From NCBI GenBank assembly GCA_022495005.1, contig JAGYXB010000056.1, positions 62,001 through 126,000 on the forward strand: a stretch of 64,000 nucleotides of DNA. Direction: 5' to 3'. The notes under the pieces are model-generated. The model did not search any database. It saw only the letters and a list, made by a program, of their open reading frames with translations, and had not been told where the DNA came from. Below, one piece after another: positions 11,089 through 23,308 of this stretch; positions within the stretch are counted from its first letter, which is position 1; the number at the start of each line of letters is the position of its first letter. Origin of the DNA: Rhyacophila brunnea. Taxonomy: Eukaryota; Arthropoda; Insecta; Trichoptera; Rhyacophilidae. Made by a program: the position numbers and the translations under genes.

Positions 11089-13490
11089 GCATATCAACAT
11101 CTAATTTCTATATGGGACGTGTATTTTCTTAGATGAATTTAAGTTGATAGATGAGTTGATAAAATCGGAATTACTTGATCAATTCAACTCATGTGCTGAA
11201 TTTTATCAATACTAATAATGCTGCGCACTAGAAGAAATCACATCTGGGCATGTTCAAGATCAAATTGTTCCACAATAAGGTCCTATATTGCCTTCTTTAA
11301 TTGAAACACCGTCTCTAAAGACCCCTAATTGCTTATTGAATGTCTTTAACAATAACACTGGGAATTAGGAGGTGGGTGAAGAGATGAGGAGTGGAATGGG
11401 ACTATAAATGGCCCAACCAGTACCTATAGTTGTAAGATAAAGTAAACGCATTTTCAATGATTTGTGTAGATAAATATCTACTAATATTATTGTTTCATTA
11501 CTATACAATACCCAAGATACAATCACCAACTGATTTTTTTAAACTATAGTATGCTAATATCTCTGTCTGCTCTCGATTGAAAATAGTTGACTTATCGGCT
11601 GCATCGACAATGGTACTGGCATATTAATTATACGCCTTTGTCATTGGAATTATTAAAATTATGCATTTCGGGTATCAGGGTTGCATGAGACGATGACGGA
11701 ATCTACTCGATGTTATACCGATTGACGAAAGGGTAACTCTATCATTGTAATATAATTTAAAAGACAATAAAGGTTCAAATACATTATGATGCACGTTGCG
11801 TATTGTCACATGCTGTCACGGCAACAAATGTAGTCAATGGTTTCGCCATTCCGAAGAATATTTTGAACGATCATTATCTCTATAAATTCAATGATGGAGA
11901 GTAGTATTTCGAATTATAATTCATTATTCATGCTAATTTCAAATAATTTTAACAGTATCTACGTGTGCGTACGTTAAAATTACTTGTGATATAGCATCCA
12001 TAGATCATATTTACCCCATTCCTCTCGGCATTCTACGACATGCCTAGGCACTCACAAATTGGTGCAACTATCTGGGCCATCCAATGTTTGCTTTTACGTC
12101 TAAAAGATAGGACAGAGCGGATGACACAAACGCACACTAAAGATACTAACAATTACGACCGTTAAGCCAAGCAAATTCGATAACCACTTCTGCATGCGAA
12201 AGCTCGCAATAATTCCTTAGTCACGCCTGCAGGCTGGGTGTAAACTCAAACTGCGGAGTGTCTGGGAACCGTATGAAAATCTAATTCCAACAAAAAATGA
12301 AAATTAAAATTCTTTTCCTTGCTGCGTCAAATTATGTATGTATGCTTTTTCGTGGATTTAACTCGTACTATTTACTATTTGTTTTTAAATTTGGGACTAC
12401 TTGTCAGCGCAGACTCCTCAAGCACTACTAACAGTGGATCAATAGTATACATATTTATAGTCGACCGTTCTGAATATGGCTTTTTATAAACAGCCGTCAA
12501 TGTAAATAACTCAATTAAAGTAGAATGAACAAAAATAACTATGTTTCAAAACCATTTTAATGGAGTTCTACCACGTAAACGCCAGTTCAATTAATACAAT
12601 AATTTAACCTTGATCATGCGCAGATACGAGTTCTTCTAGTACGCACGACTTGACTATGATTTTTGTTATATTTCCAACATCACTTATATCAAAGAAAAAA
12701 AACCGATGTCTTTTGTTCTGTTAAAATTATTAAATTTAACGCAAATACGGCATGTTTATGTAGGCACCTAGCGGTAAATCCACCATTGTACAATTTAGAA
12801 GAGAAACTACCAAACACGATACCCATTTATTATTACATATACATAAATAGAAAAATTGTATCCGTAATATGGCTTTAAGTGAGATTATCATATTTTAACA
12901 AAATAAGTGTAGGTGGAATTTGGAGAAGAACAAAACCCACGCGGAGTCATCATAAATAATTGCAAGGTCAGAAAAGAATATGTCCTTCAATAAAACAAAC
13001 GTAGAAACATGACAAAATTTACGTTGTTCAACGGTCATCCCACGTCAAAACAATAATACGGTAATACTACGATCATTGAATGTATTGAAAAGTCGCGCAT
13101 GCGTGAACCAAACATTTTCATCGGCTGACCTCCCGCCTTTTCTCTGCAACAATAACAATGGCGGGCGTGTGAGATGCATTTATGATCTCCCGGTAATGTG
13201 ATTCATTATGAAACCTTTCACACGTCAGTTTAATGGTTTAATCACATGCATTATTTACCCTTTACTTCTCATCCAATCGTTGCACAAAAGTCTAATTTTA
13301 TTATGAATTACGACTACTTTTATATTACTATGACTACTTCATAATACCATGAACACATTACAAGCTAGCGCCACCATCAAAAAGTGTGCAATGTCTTCAT
13401 TGATGATTCAATAATATAAACTAACAACCTACAAAAACATTCAGTCAATCAGCTGCCATTTGTAACTTCCTTTCAAATCACCAAAATAAA
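11089..13490. other. no recognised feature over 2.4 kb
   Basis: Short frames only. The segment 12015-12055 contains CGGCATTCTACGACA, which recurs inverted near 55175, so a weak old repeat may be present. I find nothing else shared. Confidence 0.4.
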
Positions 13491-13499
13491 AAAAATACT

Positions 13500-13680
13500 T
13501 CAGTGGGTCTATTCTATACTAACTTATCAACCGCTAAAGTGATAAAGTGATAAATACGACGGCTAACTAGGGTTTGTTTGTATATGGTATACAATAAGTT
13601 GGCTGTAATTGTTGCGATAAGTACTATATTTTAACAGCACATCTCTTGGCTGCAATTTTAACCTCTCATTTATTTTAAGT
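13500..13680 (+). mobile_element. partial MITE, AGTGGGTCTATTCTATAC family
   Basis: The end CAGTGGGTCTATTCTATACT, then ACCGCTAAAGTGATAAA and TTTTAACAGCAC, match the element at 37109-37832 in the reverse orientation. The second TIR is not recognisable. No coding capacity. Confidence 0.6.
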
Positions 13681-13782
13681 CCAATTTCATTAGATTCAAT
13701 ATAAACATTAATTCAGTGTTTATAGCTGGTTTTGGCAAAATTTTCAAAATTTGTTTTCTGCTGGCTTCCTGTAAAGTGTAAA

Positions 13783-14060
13783 CCAGGGAACTCAGAAATA
13801 TTGGGAACTGCAATACATTACGGGTAATGCGATAGCGGGTAACAGACTCGAGTAAGGATCCGGGTTAAACTTACTCACGTGTAAAGAATACGTTTTACGT
13901 CGAATACTGAAAACTGCTCTTGGTTCATGCATTTACGCTCATTTAATGTCGGTGTATTACACACACTATTGCACGTGCATAATGCGTGCTTCATTTTCGT
14001 AGGACACTCAAACATTCAAAACCCTGCATCAAGATGCGGCGTATTGAATATAGTGTAGGC
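13783..14060 (-). mobile_element. CCAGGGAACTC repeat, uninterrupted copy
   Basis: It starts CCAGGGAACTCAGAAATA and continues through GTTTTACGTCGAATACTGAA and TGTATTACACACACTATTG to GATGCGGCGTATT. It matches 62820-63476 in reverse, but lacks the 366 bp present there and has a single ATTTACGC at 13931-13938 at that point. It thus shows the pre-insertion state of that repeat. Confidence 0.75.
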
Positions 14061-14164
14061 CTCCGAATTCTTGGCTAGCTCTGGTGCTAGAAGGGGAGGT
14101 CCATCAATGTGGACGAGCAGGCAGTCACAATATTAACGTCAATAAAAAAAATAGTCACTGTATT

Positions 14165-14660
14165 AAAGTTCAATTTCTTAGTATTCGAAATCCACAAAAA
14201 CGTTAGAAAAGTTCAATTTTATTAATATTCCGAAATCCACAAATATTAGAAAAGTTCAATTATATTAATATTCCGAAAGCCACAAAACATTAGAAAAGTT
14301 CAGTTTTATTATTATTCCGAAATCCACAAAACATTAGAAAAGTTCAATTTTATTAATATTCCGAAATCCACAAACATTAGAAAAGTTCAATTTTATTAAT
14401 ATTCCGAAAGCCACAAAACATTAGAAAAGTTCAGTTTTATTATTATTCCGAAATCCACAAAACATTAGAAAAGTTCAATTTTATTAATATTCCGAAATCC
14501 ACAAACATTAGAAAGTTCAATTTTATTATTATTCCGAAATCCACAAAACATTAGAAAATTTCAATTTTATTAATATTCCGAAATCCACAAAACATTAGAA
14601 AAGTTCAGTTTTATTATTAATCTTAAATCCACAAAACATTAGAAAAAATCAATTTATTAT
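14165..14660 (+). repeat. 43-44-bp minisatellite, 11-12 units
   Basis: Units follow GTTCAATTTTATTAATATTC, CGAAATCCACAAA, CATTAGAAAA. Unit variants recur every third unit: one with the short CACAAACATTAG, one with AAAGCC, and one with CAGTTTTATTATTATT. This gives a trimer higher-order period of about 131 bp over at least six consecutive units. The end units are degenerate. The array runs into an AT-rich ATTAATTATT-type stretch to about 14790. Confidence 0.9.
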
Positions 14661-14789
14661 TGGTTAATTAATTATTAAAATTAATTCATTTATCACTTAT
14701 TAACTAAAAATTAATCCGAGTATTATTAATTAATTATTTTAAAATTAACTTAGTTATTATTAACTAATTATTTATAATTAAACTATTTA

Positions 14790-17220
14790 TTATTATGTAG
14801 ACGAGATTACGCGGGTCCCGGGGCACTGAAGTGAAAGATTGGGAACCAGGTCCAAAAATTTCAAAACGTCTAAGTCGATTGTTTATATTACGCACGGCCA
14901 CAAACTGTCAGAGTGACAAGTAGGTATTTAGCGACGGTTAGGTATCTCGTCTCTACCAAGAGGTATGAACCAAAAGGTATCTGAGCCTCGACGAGTGGCT
15001 CAGTGGGTGGTGGCTCCGGGCCGGCCGAACCTACCCACAAGATTTGTATGAGAATTAGCGAGAAAATCACGCTTCCGAGTGTCGTGGAGACAGGGTTGGA
15101 AAACACGGAAAGACTGGATACAGGAATCAAAAATCTGCCCTTTTTATTCAATTAGGGGTGTTCGTAGTCTTTTGTCCAACGTTTGATGGTCGCAAAATTT
15201 ACAAAACGGTTTCATTAAGCTAATCGCGGAAAATTGGTCGGTGATTAATTACACGAAGAGTTTACGTATAGAACAGTTATACCCAAGGATAGGTATCGGG
15301 TTCCGCTTCCAAACGGCCGGCACTGTTTTCACTTTACTTGCATATCGGTCATACTTGTCGGTACCGAGACTAAGTGCGTGGTGTAGCAGTTTTATCTTGT
15401 TTCTGGCTCAGCCAAGCGAAAAACGCATGTACGGTAAAGTATCTGGTATCAAAAGTTTTTTTTCGAATTTCCCATCGATACAGCATACCCCCCGTGTGGT
15501 GACGTTCCTCATGGCTGAGGGAGGGCCGTTTACAGAAGCGGCCGGGCCGCGGGCTCTGATGGCGTGAAGGTACCTCTTACCTAGAAACAAGAATGCTTAC
15601 GAGCCAGCCTGGGTGGTAAGGTATCATATCCCAGTGGTCAAATTGGAATATCTGCGGCACCAGGCCTACAATAACGCATACCAATCCTTCAGCCAACTCC
15701 CGCCAGAGGGCCAACTTTGGAGCCCTCTGACGGCCTGAGTACCTCCCGGACGTTGGTCTCCGAATATAAAATCTGTAGGTTACGAACCCCCCTATCGAAT
15801 AAGAGCAAAATATTTGTGATCGTCAACCGGGAACGTTGATCAATATGAATTTACATTTGCGCCCGTCGCGTAACCCTTTCTACACTTATACCTATTTTAG
15901 ATCGACATCGCCACAGGCCACATACTTACGTCCGGTTGACGGATGTTATTCCGTCAACCAAACATATAGGCATTAACAATTGCTTAGTACACACTCATAT
16001 TCCATCAATCAAGGATTTCTCGTACCTTATTGCGGTACTCGATTGCCTTGAACAACAGATACCATCGATCCGATTTCCCTCACCGTCGCTTGGCGTGTGT
16101 GACAGTGATGCGGTCATACGCACGAGCGAGAGGGACTCTTTTTTGTGGAGGGGGTACTTTTCGTTCGCGAAATCAAGCTTCGACACACACGACAGAGACG
16201 CCGTCGTATGCGTGAGCAGGAAAGCTGCCGCAATACCGGTTCGGAGACGCCGCTCTCAGAACTACCGCGGATTTTTTCGCGCTTTCGAATGAATTCGATT
16301 ACGCTGGAAATCATGATTACAGTCGGTTCGATGGTTGCCTATATGTTGTTCCGCTTTGTGATTGCACAAAATGTGCAAATGGGAGCCTTCGCAACAGGCT
16401 ATGAGCATATGTTTACAATTATCACGCCGTTTATGTGCGACATGTAGCGGCATCGATTTACATCCTATTAATGTTAATTACCCCTTAAATACCTTAATTA
16501 CTATATACCATTAACGCCCGTCCATATGTCCCGCTTTATTATTTCACTAATCCTTTGCATATTATATTACATTTACTTATTACATTACCGCTTTATATTA
16601 CAAATCAAATTACAAATTACATCGCACTCTATGTTTACTCTATCTTAATTAACCCTTTACCTAATATGAATTTCTTTGGATTTTTAATTACATTACCTTA
16701 TTCCCTATATGTATATGGTCTGAGACCGACTTATCTCTTCCACAGTTCACCCTGAGAAGTGGTGGGACCTGCCAGAGCAAACTGCGGGACTTCTACATAT
16801 TTCGGTCATGTTTGGCTTTATCGAGGGGCGTCTATCGTATATCCAGTGGTCGATTTGGCTATGGAGGTCAGACCAAAATGGTTGTGTCTCCAACTACTCT
16901 ACCAGGGAGGCACCTACTCAAGGCCTGCGAATTGTGTTCGTGTCATTAGCCTATCGGTATTCTATTTATTATCTGTTCTGTGGTGTAAACCGACAAGAAC
17001 CGTATTTTATTTAGACATGAATTTTATGTCAGTACTATACGGCCCAAAAATGTTGAACGGTCTTTAATATACGGCCATATATTTCCGATACAACATTTCA
17101 CGGTGAAGTGTGATACGGCGAACTGCATACGTACAAGTTTCCGGACACGAGTAGAACCATTTATTAAGGTCACGTCACGGGTATCATGCCACACAAACCT
17201 GGCGTAATACAATTTGATAC
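14790..17220. other. GC-richer island of unknown nature
   Basis: Base composition changes sharply at the end of the AT-rich stretch near 14790 and returns to the AT-rich background near 17220, with a more AT-rich middle at 16440-16740. The longest open frames are about 85-120 codons, overlap one another on both strands, and show no domain I recognise. CpG is frequent around 16060-16300. A pyrimidine run ending CTTCCACAG at about 16745 resembles a splice acceptor. It could be a promoter with exons of an unrecognised or non-coding gene, or an old element. Confidence 0.5.
17080..17145 (+). repeat. GTGAACTGTGATACGGCG repeat block, copy 1
   Basis: GATACAACATTTCACGGTGA then AGTGTGATACGGCG and GCATACGTACAA recurs at 45443-45500 (same strand) and 45125-45182 (opposite strand). 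The block is itself a partial palindrome around GGTGAA. Confidence 0.65.
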
Positions 17221-17990
17221 GTCATAATAAGATTATGTTTGTAATATCCTGAGATTAACATATCCATGAACCCAGCGATGCGATGCGTGGGTATGTGATA
17301 AGACTGATAAGAGTTTTAATATAAACATTAAATTGATATAGGCAGGTCAATTGAAAACCTTTCCCCTGTAGGTAATTTAAATGCAGTATAAAATAATCAA
17401 AGAACTGGTCGGAATAAGATTGCTTGATGGAGATCCTGGCTGTACCGTTAGAAAATAAGCTGGCCGGTAAGAGAATAATTTAGAATAACATGAATAATGA
17501 ATGAATGGACTCGTATGAGTTTTATAAATAAAAAAGGGAAGTCGATAATCGATACCTGTCTACTCGCGTTATTCTCTCCGTACACAGGTAACCCTAGTTA
17601 TGTTAGAGAGTATTATGATTATCAAGTTATTATGTTATTGGTCGACATATTACAGAATAGTAGAAAAATCATACACACACGTCATAATATTAAGAGAAAA
17701 TATGTCTTCTTACTTCCTCGACTACTAGTTTCTACAGTGGAGTACCTTATACCCAGTTGAAAGTCACAATGCTACAAAAATATGATAAATATGATATGTC
17801 GTATTCCGATAGTTAATTATCCCGGGATATCAGTGACGAAGGGTGGACGTAGGCTATGGAGATCCGACGTAAATAGTGCACAATAAACATTCTCAGTAAT
17901 AGTTATGTGTTTTCATTCATCTAACAATACAAATTGCAGATGGTATAGGTTAGTTTTTAAAATTCAATTAACCCTGCCTAAAGCAAACTA
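17221..17990. other. no recognised feature
   Basis: A short 87-codon frame at 17497-17760 shows no domain. At 17831 the word CAGTGACGAAGGGTGGACGT resembles the left end of the hAT element at 31799-32622, but no partner end was found. Confidence 0.35.
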
Positions 17991-17992
17991 TA

Positions 17993-18300
17993 AGAAACTA
18001 TTTCTTTTATTCAACGAATAATTCACAAGATAAACAAAATAATAAACAAAAATCGATTGCCAAAGTAGCTTGATTTAGAAGAGCGCTGATGAGTGGGTAT
18101 TAAAAGTGGCCAATAGTTAAAATTTGTCGCAATTAGTATGTCACCGCGTAGCATAGAGGTAATGCGCGGATGGGGCGTAAACCCGGGAGATGCAGGGTTC
18201 AATTCCCTGCCGGGGTGGCTTACTTTTTTCAAAAAAGTTTTTTTCTATTGGTTATAATATATTTTCTCAGAAAGTGTTTTTCAAAATGATGTAAGTATGT
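17993..18300 (+). repeat. tRNA-derived SINE-like repeat, family S2 (best copy)
   Basis: The leader CTTTTATTCAACGAATAATT is followed by a tRNA-like body at about 18140-18220. It opens GTCACCG, has A-box region TAGCATAGAGGTAATGC, B-box GGTTCAATTCC, and closes CGGGGTGGC, so the acceptor stem nearly pairs. A T-run and the tail TTGGTTATAATATATTTTCT follow. This looks like a decayed tRNA-derived retroposon, not a functional tRNA gene. Confidence 0.7.
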
Positions 18301-18324
18301 TCAAACTATAAGAGATTTTTTTTG

Positions 18325-18532
18325 GCCATGTTCGATCCTAAGAAGATCGTATGGGCCTCCACGAAGTAAAGATTTTTTTATTTTACGAGAAATGAATGTT
18401 AGCCAATTGCTACATTTATTAGGACTCCAACTCTGACTCCAATCACAAATTAAACTAGACCCAGGATTCGAACGTGGGACCCACGACATTATAGGCCGAC
18501 GCATAAACCGCTCGGCCATCGTGGGTGTCAAA
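18325..18532 (-). repeat. tRNA-derived SINE, family S3
   Basis: On the minus strand a class-II (Ser/Leu)-like tRNA head has A-box TGGCCGAGCGG and B-box GGTTCGAATCC in relaxed form (ACGTTCGAATCCTGGGTC). A body follows through ATTTCTCGTAAAA and GGCCCATACGATC, with the end GGATCGAACATGG. Other copies are 40295-40522, 54425-54606 and the interrupted 49545-50110. Confidence 0.8.
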
Positions 18533-18858
18533 TTGTCACAAAGACGGCCGCTTAATTAAAAAAAATGATTGTCTATTACATGGGCCACCCAGCAAAGTGC
18601 CTGTTTAGTAATTCATATACCCAGCAAGCAGTGGGGTATACGAATGATTCAATTGGACTCAAACGTATTATCGTCAGTAATTCTATCATTGTCTTGTCTT
18701 TACACCTACATGGATCACGATTATTTGAATGTACAATAAAAATGATATTCATGATAATTTCTTCAAAGATTCCATATTATAGGTACTACATAGTATTATG
18801 TATGTGATATAAATGACTTAATAGTTAGGTCAGATTAAAAATTCTAACGTTTTACCCC

Positions 18859-18957
18859 GTTTACACGTGCATGGATTTACTGCTGACAGTACGTATTATC
18901 GCGGCAATAACAAGAAAATGCACGTGTAAACACGTATTATCGTGCAAGTTGCAAGGG
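18859..18957 (+). mobile_element. ACACGTGCATGGATTTACTG MITE, half copy
   Basis: It starts at GTTTACACGTGCATGGATTT and carries the next block ACTGCTGACAGTACGTATTATCGCGGC (split here from a longer run), ending near GCAAGTTGCAAG. The second half is missing and a different inverted-repeat element follows directly. Confidence 0.7.
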
Positions 18958-19630
18958 TTCCATGACAAAACAGAACAGTTACAAAACAGAACACGACAAA
19001 ACTGAACACGACAAAACAGAACATGATAAAACAGAACAGTGAAAAAACAGAACAACGATAAGTATAACTATGACCTTTCAGGAAAAATATAAATTTAATA
19101 TTGAAATGGTGATCTATTATGTTGATAGATTTTTAATCGCAAAGGTTTTCAATACGCCATAATAAATCAAATTATGTACCTAATTTCCGCATTCGCTAGA
19201 AAGCCTCAAATAAACTTAACCCAGTGTTGCCGGCAAGCTTAGGATATCTCACCTTAATCGATATAATATTATGTTCAAAATGATTGGGTGACTAGGTACA
19301 ACGAAATAATCAGTTTAATAAATTGAGGTATTTACGCCGAATGGTTGGCCATGCAGTGATTACATTATACATTTTTATAATATACTCTATATATAAAAAA
19401 ATGCAATATTTTCAAAATAACGGTATTGTAAAAAAAAAATGAAAGTATATATTATTATACCTTGATGATTTCACTTAAAAATGTTTTTTTTTTTAAATAT
19501 TAAATATTTATATATAAGTATATGTATTTCGTTTAAAATTTAATAAATAAATAGATGCCACAAAAATTAATGTTTCATTTTTCCCCTGGCTGTTTTGTCA
19601 CTGTTCTGTTTTGTCCGGTCACCGTGGGAA
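18957..19630. mobile_element. inverted-repeat element with ACAAAACAGAAC arms
   Basis: The left arm has CATGACAAAACAGAACAGTT followed by short CAAAACAGAACA subrepeats. The right arm at about 19580-19625 has the inverse, CTGTTTTGTCACTGTTCTGT. The span is about 670 bp with an AT-rich non-coding centre. The TSD is not clear. Confidence 0.55.
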
Positions 19631-20630
19631 ATATAGGGATAAAAGCGACCGTAATTGTCCCAACCACTAACCAGATATATATATATATATTTACATATAT
19701 ACGAATTTTAGAGAAATACTCAATGATCCGAATATCTACAGAATTTTATTTAATAAAGTATTATTATTTATCAAATGATTTGAATAGCAATTTATCAGTC
19801 AATTTACAAGCAATGTGTACCTATAATTTATTTCTGAAGTTTTTTTTAAGTTTCAGAATAATATAAAGTGACATAATATTACCGGAACAGGGACACGCGC
19901 CATTGGTTTTTGAAAAAGGTGTAGGTATCTGTCTGATTTTATAAAAACAATTTTGTTTCATTCAATTTCTCTCATTGCACGACCGGTTTTGTACTGGAGT
20001 AGTATGTCTTCTTTTTGTCACCACCAGTTAATCTTAATGCTTGTATGCCGTATGCCGTATGCCTAGTACAAAAGTTATCGTCTACTCTACTAAATGTATT
20101 GCTTCATGTTATTTCATCAAATACCTAATAACTGTTTAAACCACAACCAATAAATGTAAATATGTAAATTTAAAATATTGTAAAATATGTAGTTCATGTA
20201 ATGTAAAACATCAAATGATCGACTCATTCGCCATAGATCATAATATCATCTATATAAAGTAGTGGCAGTAAGATGGCAGATAACAATCAAATATTAGATT
20301 ATCTTTGCTTTGGTACCAACCATCGACAGCGTTTTTATTGTCTACAATGGTGATACAAGTCAGGTTTATATAATACAACATTATCATAATATATTATAAT
20401 CATCTACAAATCATCGTATTCGATTATTATTCGAATCTTTCAGTACGTAGTCCGCCATCCGCTTTAGCTTCTAATTAAAGTTACACTTTCATACTTAGAC
20501 TAACTTTACTTAAATAAACTTTACTTAGAAAGCTCTACCTCTTACGATGCCTGTAACAAATATGCGCGATCAATTCAATGTATTATGAAGTCAGTATACA
20601 CTTAAATCATTTTATAATTAAAACAAAAGA
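19631..20630. other. AT-rich DNA, no recognised feature
   Basis: Contains (TA)n runs near 19675 and a short direct repeat GTATGCCGTATGCC at 20045. No domain or TE terminus was seen. Confidence 0.4.
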
Positions 20631-20636
20631 TCAATA

Positions 20637-21130
20637 ATTACAAGATAAAAAGAACTTTTTATATACCACGTTTTTAAATTTTACGTTGAATCATATAATA
20701 TAAACTTGACAATTCTATGTATTAATAATTTAGGACAAATAAGGCAATTGTCAACAAATCATTTTTTTGCTATTTTGCACCAAACAAACAAATATAGAAT
20801 ACTGAAATGTCATTTTGATTTCCATAGTAACGCACGTATATATTAATAATTTAGTTGCTAGGACCACCCTCTTAGCAACCAATAATAGTGGATTGGATTA
20901 CGGATTTATCCCGAAATAAGTTTTCATACAAAACAGAATTAACAGAAAATGAATTCAATTCTACTTAAAGATAGCTAAAAGTATTAAGAGAATGCATTGG
21001 CATCGTGTTCTGATATATTCTAAAAGTTTCAAATGTCAAGCTAGTCGGGAAGTTAGTTAAAAATCGATTGCTAGATTTGTACTGGATAAACAAGAATACG
21101 AGCTAAGAAAAACGTGGTAAAATAAAAAAA
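20637..21130 (+). repeat. ~430-bp interspersed repeat, copy 2
   Basis: Same family as 1765-2190, from ACAAGATAAAAAGAACTTTT to GGAAGTTAGTTAAAAATCGA and tail. It carries extra sequence between AAATTTTACGTT and AATACTGAAATGTC, and an extra CACCCTCT within the TAGGACC/AGCAACC hairpin. Confidence 0.7.
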
Positions 21131-21171
21131 ATATCGAATAAAACACTAAATACTAATAAATTAATAAACTT

Positions 21172-21425
21172 TCTTTTATGCAACGAATAATTCACAACAT
21201 TTGAGAATGTAACATTCTATATATCTATTGAACATATCTACATAATTTCAAAACAACACACATAGGTAACGCAATTTTTAAAGCATTTCATGTAAGAACT
21301 ATTAGTTAATATCGTGAATCGTCGTAACTAAGGCGCGAAGCCACAGGTTCAAGTGTCGTCGGGTGTCATTTTATAGTGGCGAAATGCATGAAATGTTTAC
21401 AAATTTTGTATGTTGAAATACTAAT
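21172..21425 (+). repeat. tRNA-derived SINE-like repeat, family S1
   Basis: The leader TTTATGCAACGAATAATTCA runs into TGTAACATTCT, then a body with GCATTTCATGTAAGAACTA. The tRNA-like remnant keeps the B-box GGTTCAAGTGTC followed by GTCGGGTGTC, but its A-box half is shortened. The tail ATGTTTACAAATTTTGTATG matches the other S1 copies. Confidence 0.65.
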
Positions 21426-21578
21426 AAGTTAATAAGTAATACACTGAAAAAAATTTCAAGTCAGAAATCAGGTAATAATTTTGGCAAATGAATGTGAATG
21501 CTAAACAGTCTATCGCGATTTTATTTTGAATATTTGATGTGTATTTTGGACAGAGCATATATTTATCATCAATATGAT

Positions 21579-22092
21579 CATGGCCCCCACAAAGGGGGGG
21601 GGGGGGCTGACAGGGCTTAGGAGGGGCCCGACGTAGCAGGTCAACCAGTTAAATGAGATAAACACATCGTAAATTTATAAGCTCTAATAGTAAAAAAAAG
21701 TCGCCTGCGCCATAAGCCAGATAGAATTTTATTTTATAATTATATTTAGTGTGTTTCCTGACTAATAAAAAATGATTATTTATCCAACATGGCGAAGGGT
21801 CACATGTAACTTGGCTATCACAAAAAAGGGTCACGATCAGTGCTTCATAATATATGATACTGAGTGCCGACAATATTCAAGCTGATTTATTTAAAATACC
21901 AAAAATCGCTAAAAAAAAAATACACGGCATACCCTTTATTTTCATTTTCACATTAAAAAATACACGGAATTCCGCGGAATATCATTTGGAAAAGACTACT
22001 ATAGAACATTACACTGCCCTTACCCTTAGCGATACGTTGGGGGCCCGTCAAATATCGTGGCCTGGGGCCCACTTCAGGATATGGGGGCCATG
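21579..22092 (+). mobile_element. CATGGCCCCC-ended MITE, copy 2 (514 bp)
   Basis: The ends are CATGGCCCCCACAAAG and GGATATGGGGGCCATG. A long G-run sits just inside the left end. It is longer than the other copies, with extra core sequence that is shared in part with 30855-31089. Flanks do not give a clear TSD. Non-coding. Confidence 0.75.
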
Positions 22093-22241
22093 CCAATGAT
22101 CATTAATTTCTGCCGTTTCCCGATCGTTCATCTCACTCACTGAAATCGTACCTTATAATACTTTGTGATGAATTATGTTATGAATAACTCGGGTTTTAAT
22201 AATAAAAAATACTATTATTCTTCTTCTTATTGTGCCATCCC

Positions 22242-22796
22242 CTAGCGGAGGTCAGCCACCATCAAGGCGATCTTATCTTTGTCGTCTGCTACCCGGAACA
22301 GTTCAGTGAAGCTGCACTCGTACCAATCACGGAGGTTCTTAAGCCAAGAAATGTGGGGCCGTCCTCCGTTACGCTTACCGTTGATCTTTCTTTGAATGAC
22401 GTTGGTACTTAAATGCTGTACTTTTGTTCTCTCATAATGTGGCCGAGGTACTGTGGTTTCCTGGTTTTGATACTACGTAGAACTTCACGATCCTTCCCCA
22501 TTCGATTGAGAACTTCAACATTTGTCACCCGGTCAGTCCAAGGAATTTTGAGGATGCGCCTATACAGCCACATCTCGAAAGCTTCAAGTCTCCGTGACAT
22601 CTCTTGGTTTAGCGACCATACTTCCATACCATAGAAAAGAATTGAGAGCACATAACAACGTACCATACGCAGTCTCAGACCTAGGTTAAGATCTCAATTG
22701 CTAAGGAGGCGTCTCATTTTGAGAAAGTCGCTCTTTGCGATCTCAATTCTAGTTTTTATTTCCTGAGACTGGTCCCATTTCTCATTGAAAATGTAC
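22242..22796 (-). pseudogene. RTE-like LINE reverse transcriptase, C-terminal remnant
   Basis: On the minus strand the frame carries NEKWDQSQEIKTRIEIAKSD, then YVLSILFYGMEVWSLN, FEMWLYRRILKIPWTDR and RKPQYLGHIMRE, and in a shifted frame NGKRNGGRPHISWLKNLRDW to a TAG at 22242-22244. These are the order and motifs of the C-terminal third of RTE-clade reverse transcriptases. There is one in-frame stop (after MRRLLSN) and one frameshift near 22420, and the polymerase core is absent. A 3' tail of AAGAAG repeats follows the stop, as in retroposed LINE ends. Confidence 0.85.
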
Positions 22797-22809
22797 CTAA
22801 ATATTTATA

Positions 22810-23300
22810 ATGGGTATATAACTATTATTAATAACGGAAATTAAAAACTTATAATCATTAGGAAGTTATTAAAGGATTGTGTATATTAAAATCATTTCCA
22901 TATTTTTATAAGACATAGGAAACTATTATTTAGGACTTTGAGAGGTTTAACATTGTAAGTACCAATAAAGATATCGTATGATCAATGTGGTATTTTATAT
23001 CGTGTTCAGCGAGCATGCATTTTAATTTGACTATAACTTTCCTGTCGGAAGCCAGTTTTCTTTCCGACTGACAATTGACAGATGCCGAATGAATTTCTCT
23101 GGTCGGCCTGTCGTCAATCGATTCCTTCCGCGATCAATTTCACGTGAAAGTTATAAAACGCTTGACGATTCACTGAATGCAATTCGTTATTATCTTGGGA
23201 ATGTGAGTGTTTTACATCCAACTATAAAAATGAAGACGCAGTAGAAACGGTAGGCCTATTCTAAAACTTTACTTTCAGTGCTAAAAATAAAGTCAGTGTA
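22810..23300. other. no recognised feature
   Basis: AT-rich at left and mixed composition at 23000-23160, with short frames only. Confidence 0.4.
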
Positions 23301-23308
23301 GACTAGAC

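Noticed and set aside
13150..13180. CAACAATAACAATGGCGGGC as a gene start
   Set aside because: The frame stops after three codons and no promoter or conserved motif supports it.
15936..16292. 118-codon frame in the GC-richer block
   Set aside because: It overlaps frames on both strands, has no recognisable motif, and open frames are expected where stop-rich AT content falls.
14888..17212. LTR retrotransposon
   Set aside because: No long direct repeats, primer-binding site or gag/pol motifs are visible in the block.
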